The notes: generated by a model not told the origin, from the letters alone. DNA of 64,000 nucleotides from Bacillus sp. FJAT-45037 (GCF_002797325.1 NZ_KZ454938.1:2616267-2680266); one strand, 5' to 3'. Positions 34,799 to 43,864 are shown, numbered from the stretch's first letter. Numbers and translations are program-made.

Positions 34799-35032
34799 TT
34801 ATTGCATATTCCCCTTCGTCAAGAATCCTTTCAACCCATCTAATGAAACGGTTTGTGCAGCTTCGTTGTTTTCAGATTGGATTGCTAAGTAGACTTCTTT
34901 GCGATGAATGTCGACGTGACGAGGTGCGTCAATACCGAGCTTGATTTGATCTCCATCAATTGAAAGGATTGTAATCTCAATATCATCACCTATTTGAATT
35001 GCTTCTTTAAGCTTTCGTGTCAGGACAAGCAT
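34799..35032 (-). CDS. csrA: Translational regulator CsrA
   Basis: CsrA is an RNA-binding dimer that blocks translation of hag mRNA. The 77-aa protein begins [20 protein letters not shown] and has the conserved [19 protein letters not shown]; the tail of about 20 residues is longer than in gamma-proteobacteria, as usual in Bacillus. Its ribosome binding site (AGAGGTG) lies within the end of fliW and the start follows the fliW stop at once. FliW binds and inhibits it. Confidence 0.96.
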   Translation of the reverse strand: MLVLTRKLKEAIQIGDDIEITILSIDGDQIKLGIDAPRHVDIHRKEVYLAIQSENNEAAQTVSLDGLKGFLTKGNMQ

Positions 35033-35479
35033 CTACACCTCTCCCTTCACGGTTTGCTGAAAGATTGTATGCTTTGTTCCGTAATCACTAGTACTAAGAA
35101 GGAGCTGTTTGCCTTTTTGTTTTGCAGCGTTGATGATAATAGGTCCTTGAAGATTCGCTGTTGTCGCTTCAAAAGGTTCATGCACCGTTAGTAAAACAAA
35201 GGTTGCTACTTCTTCTTCTGACTCAATCTCGAGTTGCTCCACGGTCGTATCAGGTAGTTTTACCTCATACCCCGAAACAAATTGAAACGGATTAATCATC
35301 AGAAAAGCAATGTCTTTTGTTTTAGTAGATTGAAGGACATAAAAAGGTGTACCTTCTTCAAATGGAAGTAGCACAAATTGTTTTTCCTCTTCAAAGGCTG
35401 GTAGTCCTTTCACAAAATCAATCACACGTTCTGATGCAAGTTCTACAACGCCTGAGTATTTCGTTTCAATCTCCAACAA
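35033..35479 (-). CDS. fliW: Flagellar assembly factor FliW
   Basis: FliW binds either CsrA or cytoplasmic flagellin, so that when flagellin is exported FliW frees itself to inhibit CsrA and hag translation rises. The 148-aa protein is a beta-barrel type with the family pattern FVKGLPAFEEEKQFVLLPFEE and FLMINPFQFVSGYEV. The start is a TTG at 35477-35479, with AAGAGG upstream. It is coupled to csrA by an adjacent stop and start. Confidence 0.95.
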   Translation of the reverse strand: MLEIETKYSGVVELASERVIDFVKGLPAFEEEKQFVLLPFEEGTPFYVLQSTKTKDIAFLMINPFQFVSGYEVKLPDTTVEQLEIESEEEVATFVLLTVHEPFEATTANLQGPIIINAAKQKGKQLLLSTSDYGTKHTIFQQTVKGEV

Positions 35480-35612
35480 AATTCGCCTCTTTCCGAGTTT
35501 ATTTTCTATATCATAGCATGATTCGACTTAATTTCGGGGGAAATTAACGTATTTCCCAAAAAAAGAATAAATTTCAGCTATACGTCCCTCTTGGACCCTT
35601 CCATTTATATAA

Positions 35613-35653
35613 AAAAAAAAAACGAATCTACTTTGATTGTAGACTCGCTTTTT
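35613..35653 (-). terminator. Rho-independent terminator after yviE
   Basis: CGAnTCTAC and GTAGAnTCG pair around a 7-nt loop and are flanked by A- and T-runs; 12 T residues follow on the minus strand. fliW would then need a promoter between 35480 and 35612, or read-through. Confidence 0.85.
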
Positions 35654-36235
35654 TTATAATCCTCGGTTAATAGAGGTCCCAACTGCTTGAAAAGAGATCT
35701 GATTCCGCTGGCGAAGATACGTATCTGTCTGCCATTTCGGGATTTGAATATCAGGGTCTCTACGATTGACTTGAATATCGGTTTGGTGGTTCGGAACTCG
35801 TATGTTCACTTCTGCCGGTTGAAAATCGATCTTGGTTGAGTTGATGGACCTCGGCATCTGAACTATTCGTAATTGTCCTTCTGGTTTCTCACTATTTACT
35901 TTTGCTAGTCTCGCAAAAGCACCGAATCCATTTTCGATTTTCATCATTTGATCGCCTTGCTGACGACGTTTCCTTATATGTTCGGCTACTTGTTGGTTAG
36001 CACTAGAGTAGAACTCATTGGCAAGGCGTAACGGCCCTTTCAGATTCGCATCGGCAAAAGCTTCGGTTTGATCAATATGCAGCTGAGAGGCTCTGGTGCT
36101 TATCTCAATAATGCCCGTATGCGTTTGACGAATTTGAAGGTCCGCTTGATGCTGCTTAATTTGCATATTGAGACGGTGTGAGGATAAACCAATATATGCA
36201 TTTGTCGATTGAATCTCTAAATGTGGTAATCTCAC
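35654..36235 (-). CDS. yviE: YviE-type flagellar-locus protein (DUF6470-like)
   Basis: The protein has 193 aa, begins MRLPHLEIQSTNAYIGL and contains many short repeats of the form LQIRQTHTGI, DIQVNRRDPDIQIPKWQTD. It is the gene between flgL and fliW, as yviE is in B. subtilis. The GTG at 36233-36235 is preferred as start over the ATG at 36241 because AAGGAGG lies 7 bp upstream of the GTG but only 1 bp from the ATG. No signal peptide is seen. The function is unknown. Confidence 0.85.
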   Translation of the reverse strand: MRLPHLEIQSTNAYIGLSSHRLNMQIKQHQADLQIRQTHTGIIEISTRASQLHIDQTEAFADANLKGPLRLANEFYSSANQQVAEHIRKRRQQGDQMMKIENGFGAFARLAKVNSEKPEGQLRIVQMPRSINSTKIDFQPAEVNIRVPNHQTDIQVNRRDPDIQIPKWQTDTYLRQRNQISFQAVGTSINRGL

Positions 36236-36254
36236 ACTCATCCCTCCTTATTTT

Positions 36255-37451
36255 TTAACGTAGGAAATCCATTAAAGATGGTTGAATCAACCGCGCTCCG
36301 ACAGCCATCGCTGCACGGTGTACACTTTCTTGTGTCGTTAAGTCAATAATGACGCGCTCTATGTCGACGTCTTCATTATCAGACATAATTCGGTTCGCAA
36401 ATACTTCTTGCTCCATTAGGCGGTTTTCAATCATTTCTACTCGGTTCACACGCGCTCCAAGCTCCGCGCGTTCCGCGACGAATGTATCAATATGGCCAAA
36501 CAGGTCATCAATGTATCCAGTAAGGTCCGCACCTTTTATAGATGGGTCTTCAAGCGCTTTTTCCAAACGAATAATGTCACCAAATACCGCTGTACTAAAG
36601 ACTTTTGAAGCATCAATATTTACAGGGATCGTCACACCCTTCATCAATTCAATTTCCACAGGTTGTGTGTTCACCGAGACAGCTGTACGATTGGATACGA
36701 TAACATCTGTTGAGCGGACAGCCATTGTTTCTGGCTCATCGTCTCCAGCCGAATTTGGTTTAGAGAATGTGACTGTTTCATCTGATGAGATTTTTAGTTG
36801 GTAGGCCTCTTTGTTAAAGTCGTCGATCGGACTTCCTTCAAAATTCACAGTATCGATCTGCCTGATATCTTGAAAAATTTGTTGACCTGTTCCGTCCTCA
36901 CCAACATGTCGATACGTTTGACCACCGTAGATCAGATCAAATTTCTCGATGTCATCAACAGCATTTACTCCGTCAAATAGTTCATTGATCCCTAAGTCCA
37001 TCCCTTTGTCATCGACAATTGGGGCTCTGGTTGTGTTTGTGCCGTTAAAGATATATTTATTACTATTTTTCGTATTTGCAACCGATTGGAGATGCTCACG
37101 TAATTGCTTAACTTCTTTCGCAATATTAGCACGCTGGGTTCCTTCATACGTATCATTTGATGCTTGAGTGGCAAGTTCTCGAATCCGTTGCAATGTTTGT
37201 GTTCCTTCATCTAATGCCGAATCAGCTGCATCGACCCAACTATACACTTCTCGTAAGTTACGCTTGAATTGCTCTACTTCATTCACTTGAGAACGATAAC
37301 GCATCCCTTTCATCGCAATGACCGGATCTTCTGATGCTTTCGTAATCCGTTTTCCCGTTGATAGTTGATCTTGTAGATTAGCTAAACGGTTATACCCTTG
37401 GTTAATATGCTTTAACGAATTCGTTGATAGCATCATTTGTGTGACTCGCAT
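36255..37451 (-). CDS. flgL: Hook-filament junction protein FlgL (HAP3)
   Basis: FlgL is the second of two adaptor proteins that join the flagellar hook and filament. The 398-aa protein has flagellin-like ends: MRVTQMMLSTNSLKHINQGYNRLANLQDQLSTGKRI at the N-terminus and a C-terminal helix ending TTQESVHRAAMAVGARLIQPSLMDFLR. The length is longer than the ~300 aa of B. subtilis FlgL because of a larger central domain. AGGAGG precedes the ATG. It follows flgK by 11 bp. Confidence 0.95.
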   Translation of the reverse strand: MRVTQMMLSTNSLKHINQGYNRLANLQDQLSTGKRITKASEDPVIAMKGMRYRSQVNEVEQFKRNLREVYSWVDAADSALDEGTQTLQRIRELATQASNDTYEGTQRANIAKEVKQLREHLQSVANTKNSNKYIFNGTNTTRAPIVDDKGMDLGINELFDGVNAVDDIEKFDLIYGGQTYRHVGEDGTGQQIFQDIRQIDTVNFEGSPIDDFNKEAYQLKISSDETVTFSKPNSAGDDEPETMAVRSTDVIVSNRTAVSVNTQPVEIELMKGVTIPVNIDASKVFSTAVFGDIIRLEKALEDPSIKGADLTGYIDDLFGHIDTFVAERAELGARVNRVEMIENRLMEQEVFANRIMSDNEDVDIERVIIDLTTQESVHRAAMAVGARLIQPSLMDFLR

Positions 37452-37462
37452 GAACGTTCCTC

Positions 37463-39136
37463 CTATCGACCGACAACGCCCATGCCGTTAATGATGCGGT
37501 CGAGCATTTCGTCTATTGTTGTAATATTACGAGCGGCAGCATTATACGCATGCTGATACTGGATCATCATCGTCATCTCTTCATCAAGTGACACATTACT
37601 CACTGATTGGCGATTAAATTCTACACTTGTACGCAATCCTTCCGAGCTTCCTAACATACGACCCGCTTCTTGTGTCTCCACCGCCATTTCGCCAATGACC
37701 CCTTGATAAAAACTAGTTAGAGTTGCAGTTGTTGCATTATCGCCTGTCCCAAAGGTTAACAGCGTATCCTTCATATTGGCCATAAGACGTGCATTAGAGC
37801 CGTCACCAGCAAAGGCCTTGGTGACACCTTCAATGTAGTTATCAGGATCAGACAATACATTTCTAATTTCTTCATAGTCTCGTTCTTCTGGCCGTACATT
37901 TATTAAATCTTCATATCTAGTGCGAGCATCGGCCGTCAACGCATCTGTATTCACACCCGCAGCGGCGATGTTATTAAGGCTCTTCATAATATTCGCATCA
38001 ACACGGATATTTGCAGCAGTAATGTCACCATCTGCAGGTACATTGAAGAAGTTACCACCTAGTTCAGTCGGCTGACCGACGACGTCTAATGTGTAGCCAA
38101 TCTTGTGGATATTGTTCACTTCTTCAGCGAAGTTCTTCGCCATTTCGTTTAAGTTAGCAATCATATCTGGATACGTACCAGCAACTTCACTATCGTCATC
38201 TTCAGGATCTATCATATAACCAAAAGCTTCTGCCAATGCTTTTAGCTCTCCACGTTGCAACGCATCGATCGCTACTGGATCTTCACTACCAACTATTAAT
38301 CCTTTGACTGCAGTGCCCTCATCATTGTAGCTTACACCTAGCGTTTGGATCGCGTCAGCATTTAAGGCATCAACAAGTACAGTGTCTGAACCCTTCAACG
38401 TGACTGTTACAGCTCCTTCAGCTACCTCATTAGGCTTCCCATCACTCTTTTCTCGTTTCGTATCGATGTCAATAATGCTCGATAATTGATCTAAGATACG
38501 GTCTTGTTCATCATATAAGTCATTCGTCACATAACCATGCGGCTCTACTGAACGGATTTGTTTGTTTACCTCATTTAATTGCGATAATAATGAGTTAACT
38601 TTTTTCACTGTGACATCGATTTCTGCCTTATAATCATTTTTCACGGTCGTTAAAGAAGAGTGCATATATTGGAATGTGTCAGCAATTTCTTCAGCCCGGC
38701 GTCTCGCTACTGCTCGTGCCCCGGCGTCATCTGCATCTCCATTTAAATCTTGCATCGCTCCCCAAAATTGATCTACCAAAGAGGCTAAGCCTTGTTCAGA
38801 TGGTTCATTTAATATATCTTCCATCCGCGTTAATGATTCGTACCGCGCACCGTAGTATCCGACTTTATTGTTCTCATTACGAAATTGAATATCTAAGAAA
38901 TGCTCGCGTACGCGTTGAATTGATCCTGCTTTTACACCCGTCCCGACTTGTCCTGGCATCATCGGACTGTTTTTACCGATACCTGGATAAGGTTCTGTTT
39001 GCGTGAAATTAACACGTTGTCTTGAGTAGCCCGGTGTATTGGCGTTGGCAATATTATGGCCTGTTGTATGTAGAGCACTTTGCTGCGTCATCATTGCTCT
39101 TCTTGCCGTTTCTAATCCATGAAAGGTCGATTGCAT
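37463..39136 (-). CDS. flgK: Hook-filament junction protein FlgK (HAP1)
   Basis: FlgK is the first adaptor between hook and filament, exported by the flagellar type III system. The 557-aa protein has an N-terminal rod/hook motif (ALHTTGHNIANANTPGYSRQRV) and the FlgK C-terminal motif SLDEEMTMMIQYQHAYNAAARNITTIDEMLDRII. AGGAGG lies 6 bp before the ATG. It is in an operon with flgM, flgN and flgL. Confidence 0.97.
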   Translation of the reverse strand: MQSTFHGLETARRAMMTQQSALHTTGHNIANANTPGYSRQRVNFTQTEPYPGIGKNSPMMPGQVGTGVKAGSIQRVREHFLDIQFRNENNKVGYYGARYESLTRMEDILNEPSEQGLASLVDQFWGAMQDLNGDADDAGARAVARRRAEEIADTFQYMHSSLTTVKNDYKAEIDVTVKKVNSLLSQLNEVNKQIRSVEPHGYVTNDLYDEQDRILDQLSSIIDIDTKREKSDGKPNEVAEGAVTVTLKGSDTVLVDALNADAIQTLGVSYNDEGTAVKGLIVGSEDPVAIDALQRGELKALAEAFGYMIDPEDDDSEVAGTYPDMIANLNEMAKNFAEEVNNIHKIGYTLDVVGQPTELGGNFFNVPADGDITAANIRVDANIMKSLNNIAAAGVNTDALTADARTRYEDLINVRPEERDYEEIRNVLSDPDNYIEGVTKAFAGDGSNARLMANMKDTLLTFGTGDNATTATLTSFYQGVIGEMAVETQEAGRMLGSSEGLRTSVEFNRQSVSNVSLDEEMTMMIQYQHAYNAAARNITTIDEMLDRIINGMGVVGR

Positions 39137-39153
39137 GTCATTCCTCCTACTTT

Positions 39154-39651
39154 TTATGCTTTTGAATCAAAGACCGAGCGACTGTATAGCTCCGTTTGTT
39201 CTTGTTTATGTTGCGGCTTTGCATAGTGGACATCCTCTGCCTGAGGAACCATTAGATCAAGGGAAAGGTTCACAAAACGTAAAGACTCCTCGAGTAACTC
39301 TCTCGTATGGTCACTTTGTTCTTTCAATTGATGAACCTCTTGTCGTAAGGCTTTTTGCAGCTTTAACAGGACTGCTTTTTCCTCTTCTGTTACATACTGA
39401 AGTAACGTCTGAACCGTTACGTCCTCTGTGCCAGTTCCCTTGCTCATCATAAACGCTTTGGCTTGTTTCATTCGGCTGGATTCCGCGATTTGCACTGCGC
39501 GCACGAGCTTCGCTTCTTCTCGAACAAGTTGACTGAGAGTGGACACATCATTTGCTTTAATCGCGTCGACCTTCTCTGCCGCTCGTTGATTTAATTGTTG
39601 ATGAAGTTCGATAAGCTCAGCAATCGATTCGATCACACTCTTCACTGACAT
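39154..39651 (-). CDS. flgN: Flagellar export chaperone FlgN
   Basis: FlgN binds FlgK and FlgL before export. The 165-aa helical protein begins MSVKSVIESIAELIELHQQLNQRAAEKVDAI, of the FlgN/YvyG family. The ATG at 39649-39651 is preferred to 39660, since GAGGTG lies 6 bp before the former and is too close to the latter. It sits between flgM and flgK as in B. subtilis. Confidence 0.92.
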   Translation of the reverse strand: MSVKSVIESIAELIELHQQLNQRAAEKVDAIKANDVSTLSQLVREEAKLVRAVQIAESSRMKQAKAFMMSKGTGTEDVTVQTLLQYVTEEEKAVLLKLQKALRQEVHQLKEQSDHTRELLEESLRFVNLSLDLMVPQAEDVHYAKPQHKQEQTELYSRSVFDSKA

Positions 39652-39667
39652 GTCATTCACCTCGTTA

Positions 39668-39712
39668 GGGGTTTTAGCTGGTAGCTTTTAGCTAATCGCT
39701 AACCACTAATTA
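39668..39712. repeat. AGCT-rich intergenic repeat between flgM and flgN
   Basis: The sequence includes TTAGCTGGTAGCTTTTAGCT and GCTAACCACTAATTA, the same words as in 3440-3479 and 42650-42830. It ends at the flgM stop codon. Confidence 0.6.
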
Positions 39713-39966
39713 TTCCAAAAATCATACATCTTCTTCGCTACAGCTTCTGGGTTGATGCGGTATTCGCCGACTTCTACTTGCTTCTTCAAATTTTCAACAC
39801 GTTCAGCCCGTTCTTTTTCTAGCGGATTCCCTTTTTGCATTTCTAGTGCTTGAGAGGAGATCTCTAGTTTATCGTGCTTTTTAGTGGGCCCGACCGCTTT
39901 TTCCGTCAATTCCGTTTGCTTACGATATGGGTTTTTTTGAACGGATTGGTATGGGTTTATTTTCAT
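39706..39966 (-). CDS. flgM: Anti-sigma-D factor FlgM
   Basis: FlgM holds sigma-D inactive until the hook-basal body is complete. The 86-aa protein begins MKINPYQSVQKNPYRKQ and has the conserved C-terminal sigma-binding part (KKHDKLEISSQALEMQ ... VEVGEYRINPEAVAKKMYDFW). The ATG at 39964-39966 lies 8 bp after AAGGAG; the upstream in-frame GTG and ATG are too close to that site. A sigma-D promoter precedes it, giving feedback on sigma-D output. Confidence 0.95.
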   Translation of the reverse strand: MKINPYQSVQKNPYRKQTELTEKAVGPTKKHDKLEISSQALEMQKGNPLEKERAERVENLKKQVEVGEYRINPEAVAKKMYDFWNN

Positions 39967-40030
39967 GTTCATCACTCCTTGTCATTGTTATACATGGACA
40001 ATAAAACGTACCGATTGGCTTCTGTAGCTT

Positions 40031-40058
40031 ATATCGGCACGTTTGATCGAATTGTTAA
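40031..40058 (-). promoter_or_regulatory. Sigma-D promoter of flgM
   Basis: The minus strand reads TTAA (40055-40058), 16 bp, then GCCGATAT (40031-40038), between the yvyF stop and the flgM start. B. subtilis flgM has a sigma-D promoter at the same place. Confidence 0.8.
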
Positions 40059-40060
40059 AA

Positions 40061-40501
40061 CTATTTATTAAAGCGATCCTCAAAAGAATGATACGTTGTA
40101 TTGCGAGCTCGTTCTTCCTCTTTTATATTCTTCTCCGTACGTTCGACAAAATCTTTTTCTTTTTCGATTTTATCAAGGCCTGAGGTTATATTGCCTTTAC
40201 AAGCGGAACAAATTCGACCTTCTTGAACAATCGTTCCACATGATTCACATGGATACCCTAAATTCGGAAAATGAGTGACCATGATCCGTCCTTCTTTTAC
40301 AAATTGATGAATTTGCTCAAGCGGCACCTCGGTATACTCATGAACTTCGCGAATCGAAGCCATACGGTTTTGCTTCTTACGCATAAAACGGGAAACTTTA
40401 TCATAATAATCTTCTTGTTCTTTATAACAAGGATTGCAAATTGGACGAAGAGCTTTTACAAATAGACTTCCACACTTTGGGCAATTGGCTACATCTCTCA
40501 T
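40061..40501 (-). CDS. yvyF: YvyF-type flagellar operon protein (TIGR03826 family)
   Basis: The 146-aa protein has two zinc-ribbon-like cysteine clusters: CPKCG with CNPC (residues ~8-29) and CESCG with CSAC (~98-120). Between them is a MerR-like helical segment (ASIREVHEYTEVPLEQIHQFVKEGR). It is encoded between comFC and flgM as in B. subtilis. A regulatory role has been proposed for the family but is not established here. A TATAAT lies about 30 bp upstream of the ATG. Confidence 0.9.
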   Translation of the reverse strand: MRDVANCPKCGSLFVKALRPICNPCYKEQEDYYDKVSRFMRKKQNRMASIREVHEYTEVPLEQIHQFVKEGRIMVTHFPNLGYPCESCGTIVQEGRICSACKGNITSGLDKIEKEKDFVERTEKNIKEEERARNTTYHSFEDRFNK

Positions 40502-40563
40502 GCTATATTCACCTATCTTTCTATTATACTATGATCTTGTATCGTTATCTAATAACAGCTAGA

Positions 40564-41277
40564 CTATCGTGCAAGCGTTAACGATTCGACTGTTGTCGCC
40601 CCGTGTGACACAAGCGCTTGAGCAGCCTGCCTGATCGTTGTCCCTGTAGTATATATATCGTCAATTAGAACAAAAGTTTTAACCTCTTTTATCCTATTCA
40701 TGCCCTCTGCAATGTAAAAAGGGGAATCATCGACACCCCGGACTCGCTCTGCACGATTCTTCTTACTTTGTTGCTCGCTTGTCCTTCGCCCTAAACATAC
40801 ATCAGTCTCTATCCACCCCTCTGTCATTTGCTGCACTTGGTTAAATCCTCTATCCACTAATCGTTCTTCACTCAGTGGAATCAGAACCGGGGAGGCCCCT
40901 TGAAATCTTGTCTCAAAGGCCTCCATTAACTTGATGGAGAAAAAACGCCCGATCTCCGCATCGCCTTGGAATTTATAGAGCGACATCCATTCTTTCATCG
41001 TCTCATTATAGGAGTATAAAGATTGATTACGCGTAAGTAAGTGACTTGCCGTCGGGTGCGTTTCCCACTTCTCGCAGTCTGAGCATGTATCAGGTTGTTT
41101 AATTGAACGCCACTCGGTATTAAGCGGTCGTGTGCAAAGTTGGCATAACTCCACCTCTAATCGTGTCAATCCACTTTCACAGCGCACGCATACTAATGGT
41201 TGTGAACGGTCTAAAAGCAAGGCTCTCCAGCTCGGCTTCTCACTGATTTTCTCCTTACACACTAAACATCTCGCCAT
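40564..41277 (-). CDS. comFC: Competence protein ComFC, amidophosphoribosyltransferase-like
   Basis: ComFC works with the ComFA helicase in taking up transforming single-stranded DNA. The 237-aa protein has an N-terminal zinc-finger region (CLVC, CVRC, CQLC, CSDC pairs) and a C-terminal phosphoribosyltransferase fold with the PRPP-type loop VLIDDIYTTGTT. The ATG at 41275-41277 lies 4 bp after the comFA stop, so the two are coupled. Confidence 0.92.
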   Translation of the reverse strand: MARCLVCKEKISEKPSWRALLLDRSQPLVCVRCESGLTRLEVELCQLCTRPLNTEWRSIKQPDTCSDCEKWETHPTASHLLTRNQSLYSYNETMKEWMSLYKFQGDAEIGRFFSIKLMEAFETRFQGASPVLIPLSEERLVDRGFNQVQQMTEGWIETDVCLGRRTSEQQSKKNRAERVRGVDDSPFYIAEGMNRIKEVKTFVLIDDIYTTGTTIRQAAQALVSHGATTVESLTLAR

Positions 41278-41281
41278 CCCC

Positions 41282-42628
41282 TCAAACCTCCATCCGGTTC
41301 ATTCTCTTAATCTGACTCTTCGCGGCATTCATCGCCACCGTCTTGCCATAATGAAAAAAACAGACCGCACCATCAGGGGCATCCACCTTCCGCCCGACCC
41401 TGCCTGCCATTTGGACAAGGGCCGCTTCGGTAAACACATCATCTTCAGCTCCGAGCACCGCCACATCGACACCTTTAATCGTGACCCCTCGTTCGAGAAT
41501 CGTTGTTGTTAACAAAAGAGAATATTCCCCTTGTTTAAATGCGGTTAGCTTGTCATGACGGTGCGGATCGGCCGCGTGGATCGCTTCATGAGTGATAGAA
41601 ACTTGATTAAGAATCACGGAGCATTGCTCGAGTACATCGATCGACGGAACAAAGACGAGCGTCGGCTTTTTGATCGTAAGTCGGTCGTGAATCCAGGCTA
41701 GAACATTAGGGGGAAGGAGTTTCTTTTGTAGTGATTTGCGCCAATTGCCACACCAGGTAAACGTCGGAACAGGGAGGGGGTACCCATGATAACGACGCGG
41801 AACATACACCGTCTCAAGATTCGGTTGTTTTTTTAAGGAAGTACTTGGGGTTGCGGTGAGGTAGATGAGCGAAGAATCGATTCTCTTTGCCTGTTCGACG
41901 GCGTGTTGCAAGCTTTTGTCGTAGCTAAAAGGGAAGGCATCAACTTCATCGACGATCGTAACATCGAACGTCCGATAAAATCGCATCACTTGGTGTGTGG
42001 TTGCGATCACAAGTTGCGCGTTTGGCACATCTTCCTTACTTCCACCATACAAACTAGCAAGTGGGACGTTCGGAAACACTTCTTTTAATCGTGGGGTCAA
42101 TTCTTTAACGACATCAACACGTGGCGTTGCAAGTAAGATTCGTTTTCCAAGAGAGAGGGCATGCTCAATTCCTTTGAAAAGCATCTCGGTTTTTCCTGCG
42201 CCACAGACTGCCCAAAGTAGAACGGAGAGTTGGTCTGAAATAGCACGAACAACCGCATTCGATGCTTTTTCTTGAGCTGGTGAGAGTTGTCCATTCCAAC
42301 TCAAGGTATTCGTGATTAATGGATATGAAAGGTGATGGGTATCATTGAGGTAATAAAGCGGTCGACATTCTTGCGTCTTCCCTAAGCGAATGCAATGTCG
42401 ACAGTAGAGACAATGCCGATGACAACGGGCACAGTGATGGGAAGCAAACAATGTTCGATCTTCATTTCCACAACGAACGCAGAGTGGTTTGCCTTTTTGA
42501 ATGAGGACACTGGGGGTTTGAGCGATAACGTTCTCTCGAAGGAGCGAATCCATTATGTCGTCTGAATAAGGAATTTCTGTGCGAAGAAGTCGTTTTCCAT
42601 TCATAAAAAGAGGGGTGTCAATAGACAT
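41282..42628 (-). CDS. comFA: Competence helicase ComFA
   Basis: ComFA is a DEAD-like ATPase that drives single-stranded DNA import in competence. The 448-aa protein has an N-terminal four-cysteine zinc module (CVRCG, CARC, CLYC, CRHC), Walker A AVCGAGKTEM, a Walker B DEVDAFPF in place of DEAD, motif III TATPS, and motif VI QMAGRVGRK. GAGGTGAT precedes the ATG. comFB, which lies between comFA and comFC in B. subtilis, is missing. Confidence 0.95.
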   Translation of the reverse strand: MSIDTPLFMNGKRLLRTEIPYSDDIMDSLLRENVIAQTPSVLIQKGKPLCVRCGNEDRTLFASHHCARCHRHCLYCRHCIRLGKTQECRPLYYLNDTHHLSYPLITNTLSWNGQLSPAQEKASNAVVRAISDQLSVLLWAVCGAGKTEMLFKGIEHALSLGKRILLATPRVDVVKELTPRLKEVFPNVPLASLYGGSKEDVPNAQLVIATTHQVMRFYRTFDVTIVDEVDAFPFSYDKSLQHAVEQAKRIDSSLIYLTATPSTSLKKQPNLETVYVPRRYHGYPLPVPTFTWCGNWRKSLQKKLLPPNVLAWIHDRLTIKKPTLVFVPSIDVLEQCSVILNQVSITHEAIHAADPHRHDKLTAFKQGEYSLLLTTTILERGVTIKGVDVAVLGAEDDVFTEAALVQMAGRVGRKVDAPDGAVCFFHYGKTVAMNAAKSQIKRMNRMEV

Positions 42629-42669
42629 AGAAGATCACCTCGGGGGGGATTTAGCTGGTAGTTTTTAGA

Positions 42670-42796
42670 TTTTTGCTGATAACTGTTAACTTTTTGCTGA
42701 TAAATGTTAGACTTTTGCCGATAACTGTTAGCTTTTTGCTGATAAATGTTAGACTTTTGCCGATAACTAGTTGCTTTTTTGCTGATAGCTCTTAGC
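42670..42796. repeat. Tandem repeat, six units of 21 bp, in the comFA-degV gap
   Basis: Units start at 42670, 42691, 42712, 42733, 42754 and 42775 (the last 22 bp). The unit consensus is YTTTTGCYGATAAMTGTTAGM. Units 2-3 and 4-5 form a near-identical 42-bp dimer, which indicates duplication in steps. No frame across it is a convincing gene. Confidence 0.93.
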
Positions 42797-42818
42797 TACC
42801 TGCTACTAGCTAAGAGCT
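42786..42818. repeat. Perfect 11-bp inverted repeat next to the tandem array
   Basis: GCTCTTAGCTA and TAGCTAAGAGC form the stem with an 8-nt loop (CCTGCTAC). It lies just after the degV stop codon on the minus strand but has no following T-run, so a terminator role is uncertain. It belongs to the same word family as 3440-3479. Confidence 0.75.
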
Positions 42819-42832
42819 AACCGCTAATCATT

Positions 42833-43687
42833 TTATTCTCCTTGTTTATACCATGAGATACCTAAGCTGCCTTCGCCTAGATGAGTGCCGATGACGGGGC
42901 CGAAGTAGCTGATGTCGACTGTTGCATTGGCAAACGTTGACTCAATCTCGGCTTTGATTGTCTTGGCGGAGTCTGATCTGTTGGCGTGGATCACCGTTAC
43001 CTGGTACGTGTCACCTGATGCGATATCATCTTTTAATAAGTGAAGGATGCGTGCAATCGCTTTTTTCTCCGTACGCACTTTCTCAAATGGTACGATGCTT
43101 CCTTCAACAAAGTGTAAGATCGGTTTAATCTTTAAAAGGTTTCCGACAACAAGTTGAGCAGAACTCAAACGACCGCCGCGGTGAAGATGTTGCAAACTAT
43201 CGACCATGAAATAGGCTTTAAGAGTAGCTTTGAGTTCGTTAAGTCTTGCTACAATTGTCTCGGCATCTGCGCCCTCTGTTGCTAATTGAGCGGCTTCTCT
43301 AACAAAATAACCTTGCGGCGAGCAACTAATCTCAGAATCATAGCCAATCACTTCAATACCTTCGACCATACCGGCCGCACTCATCGCGGACTGATACGTC
43401 CCACTAAGCTTGCTCGATAAATGAATCGAGATGATTTGCTCATATCCTTCGGTTTTCAATGTTTCAAATGTTTCTAGGAAATGACCAATCGCTGGCTGGG
43501 ATGTCGTTGGTAGTTTTTCAGATTCTTTTAACAGACGGTAAAATTCATCTGTCGTCAGGTCTGTCTCTTCTTGGTAAGAGGTTTCTCCGATAATGACGTT
43601 TAATGGAACCATATTAACCGACATCTCATCACGCGTTGCTTGTGAGAGATAAGCGGTACTGTCTGTTACGATTGCTACTTTATTCAT
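42833..43687 (-). CDS. DegV-family fatty-acid-binding protein
   Basis: The 284-aa protein begins MNKVAIVTDSTAYL, the family signature; the Thr/Ser after VTDS and the SSKLSGTYQSA segment bind a fatty acid in DegV structures. These proteins serve as fatty-acid carriers (FakB-like) for fatty acid kinase in other Firmicutes. The ATG at 43685-43687 is preferred over an in-frame start 25 codons upstream because the protein then begins like its family and GTGAGGA precedes it. The gene follows degU as in B. subtilis (degV/yviA), but which DegV paralogue it represents is not certain. Confidence 0.9.
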   Translation of the reverse strand: MNKVAIVTDSTAYLSQATRDEMSVNMVPLNVIIGETSYQEETDLTTDEFYRLLKESEKLPTTSQPAIGHFLETFETLKTEGYEQIISIHLSSKLSGTYQSAMSAAGMVEGIEVIGYDSEISCSPQGYFVREAAQLATEGADAETIVARLNELKATLKAYFMVDSLQHLHRGGRLSSAQLVVGNLLKIKPILHFVEGSIVPFEKVRTEKKAIARILHLLKDDIASGDTYQVTVIHANRSDSAKTIKAEIESTFANATVDISYFGPVIGTHLGEGSLGISWYKQGE

Positions 43688-43864
43688 CTCTGTTTGTTCC
43701 TCACTTTGCGTTCCCACAGTCGGGGAAATATTGTCATGAGACGGCTTGACGTACGCGTTCAATCGTTACTATTTCAAACGGTTCATCTACTTACTAATGT
43801 ACCTTTAATCATGCTAAGATTCAAGATTTTATCCACTTCTTGGTAAGAATAATCCGTCTAACGT

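Noticed and set aside
42670-42796. CRISPR or coding repeat
   Set aside because: Units are directly abutting 21-mers without unique spacers; all frames are short and lack a start signal.
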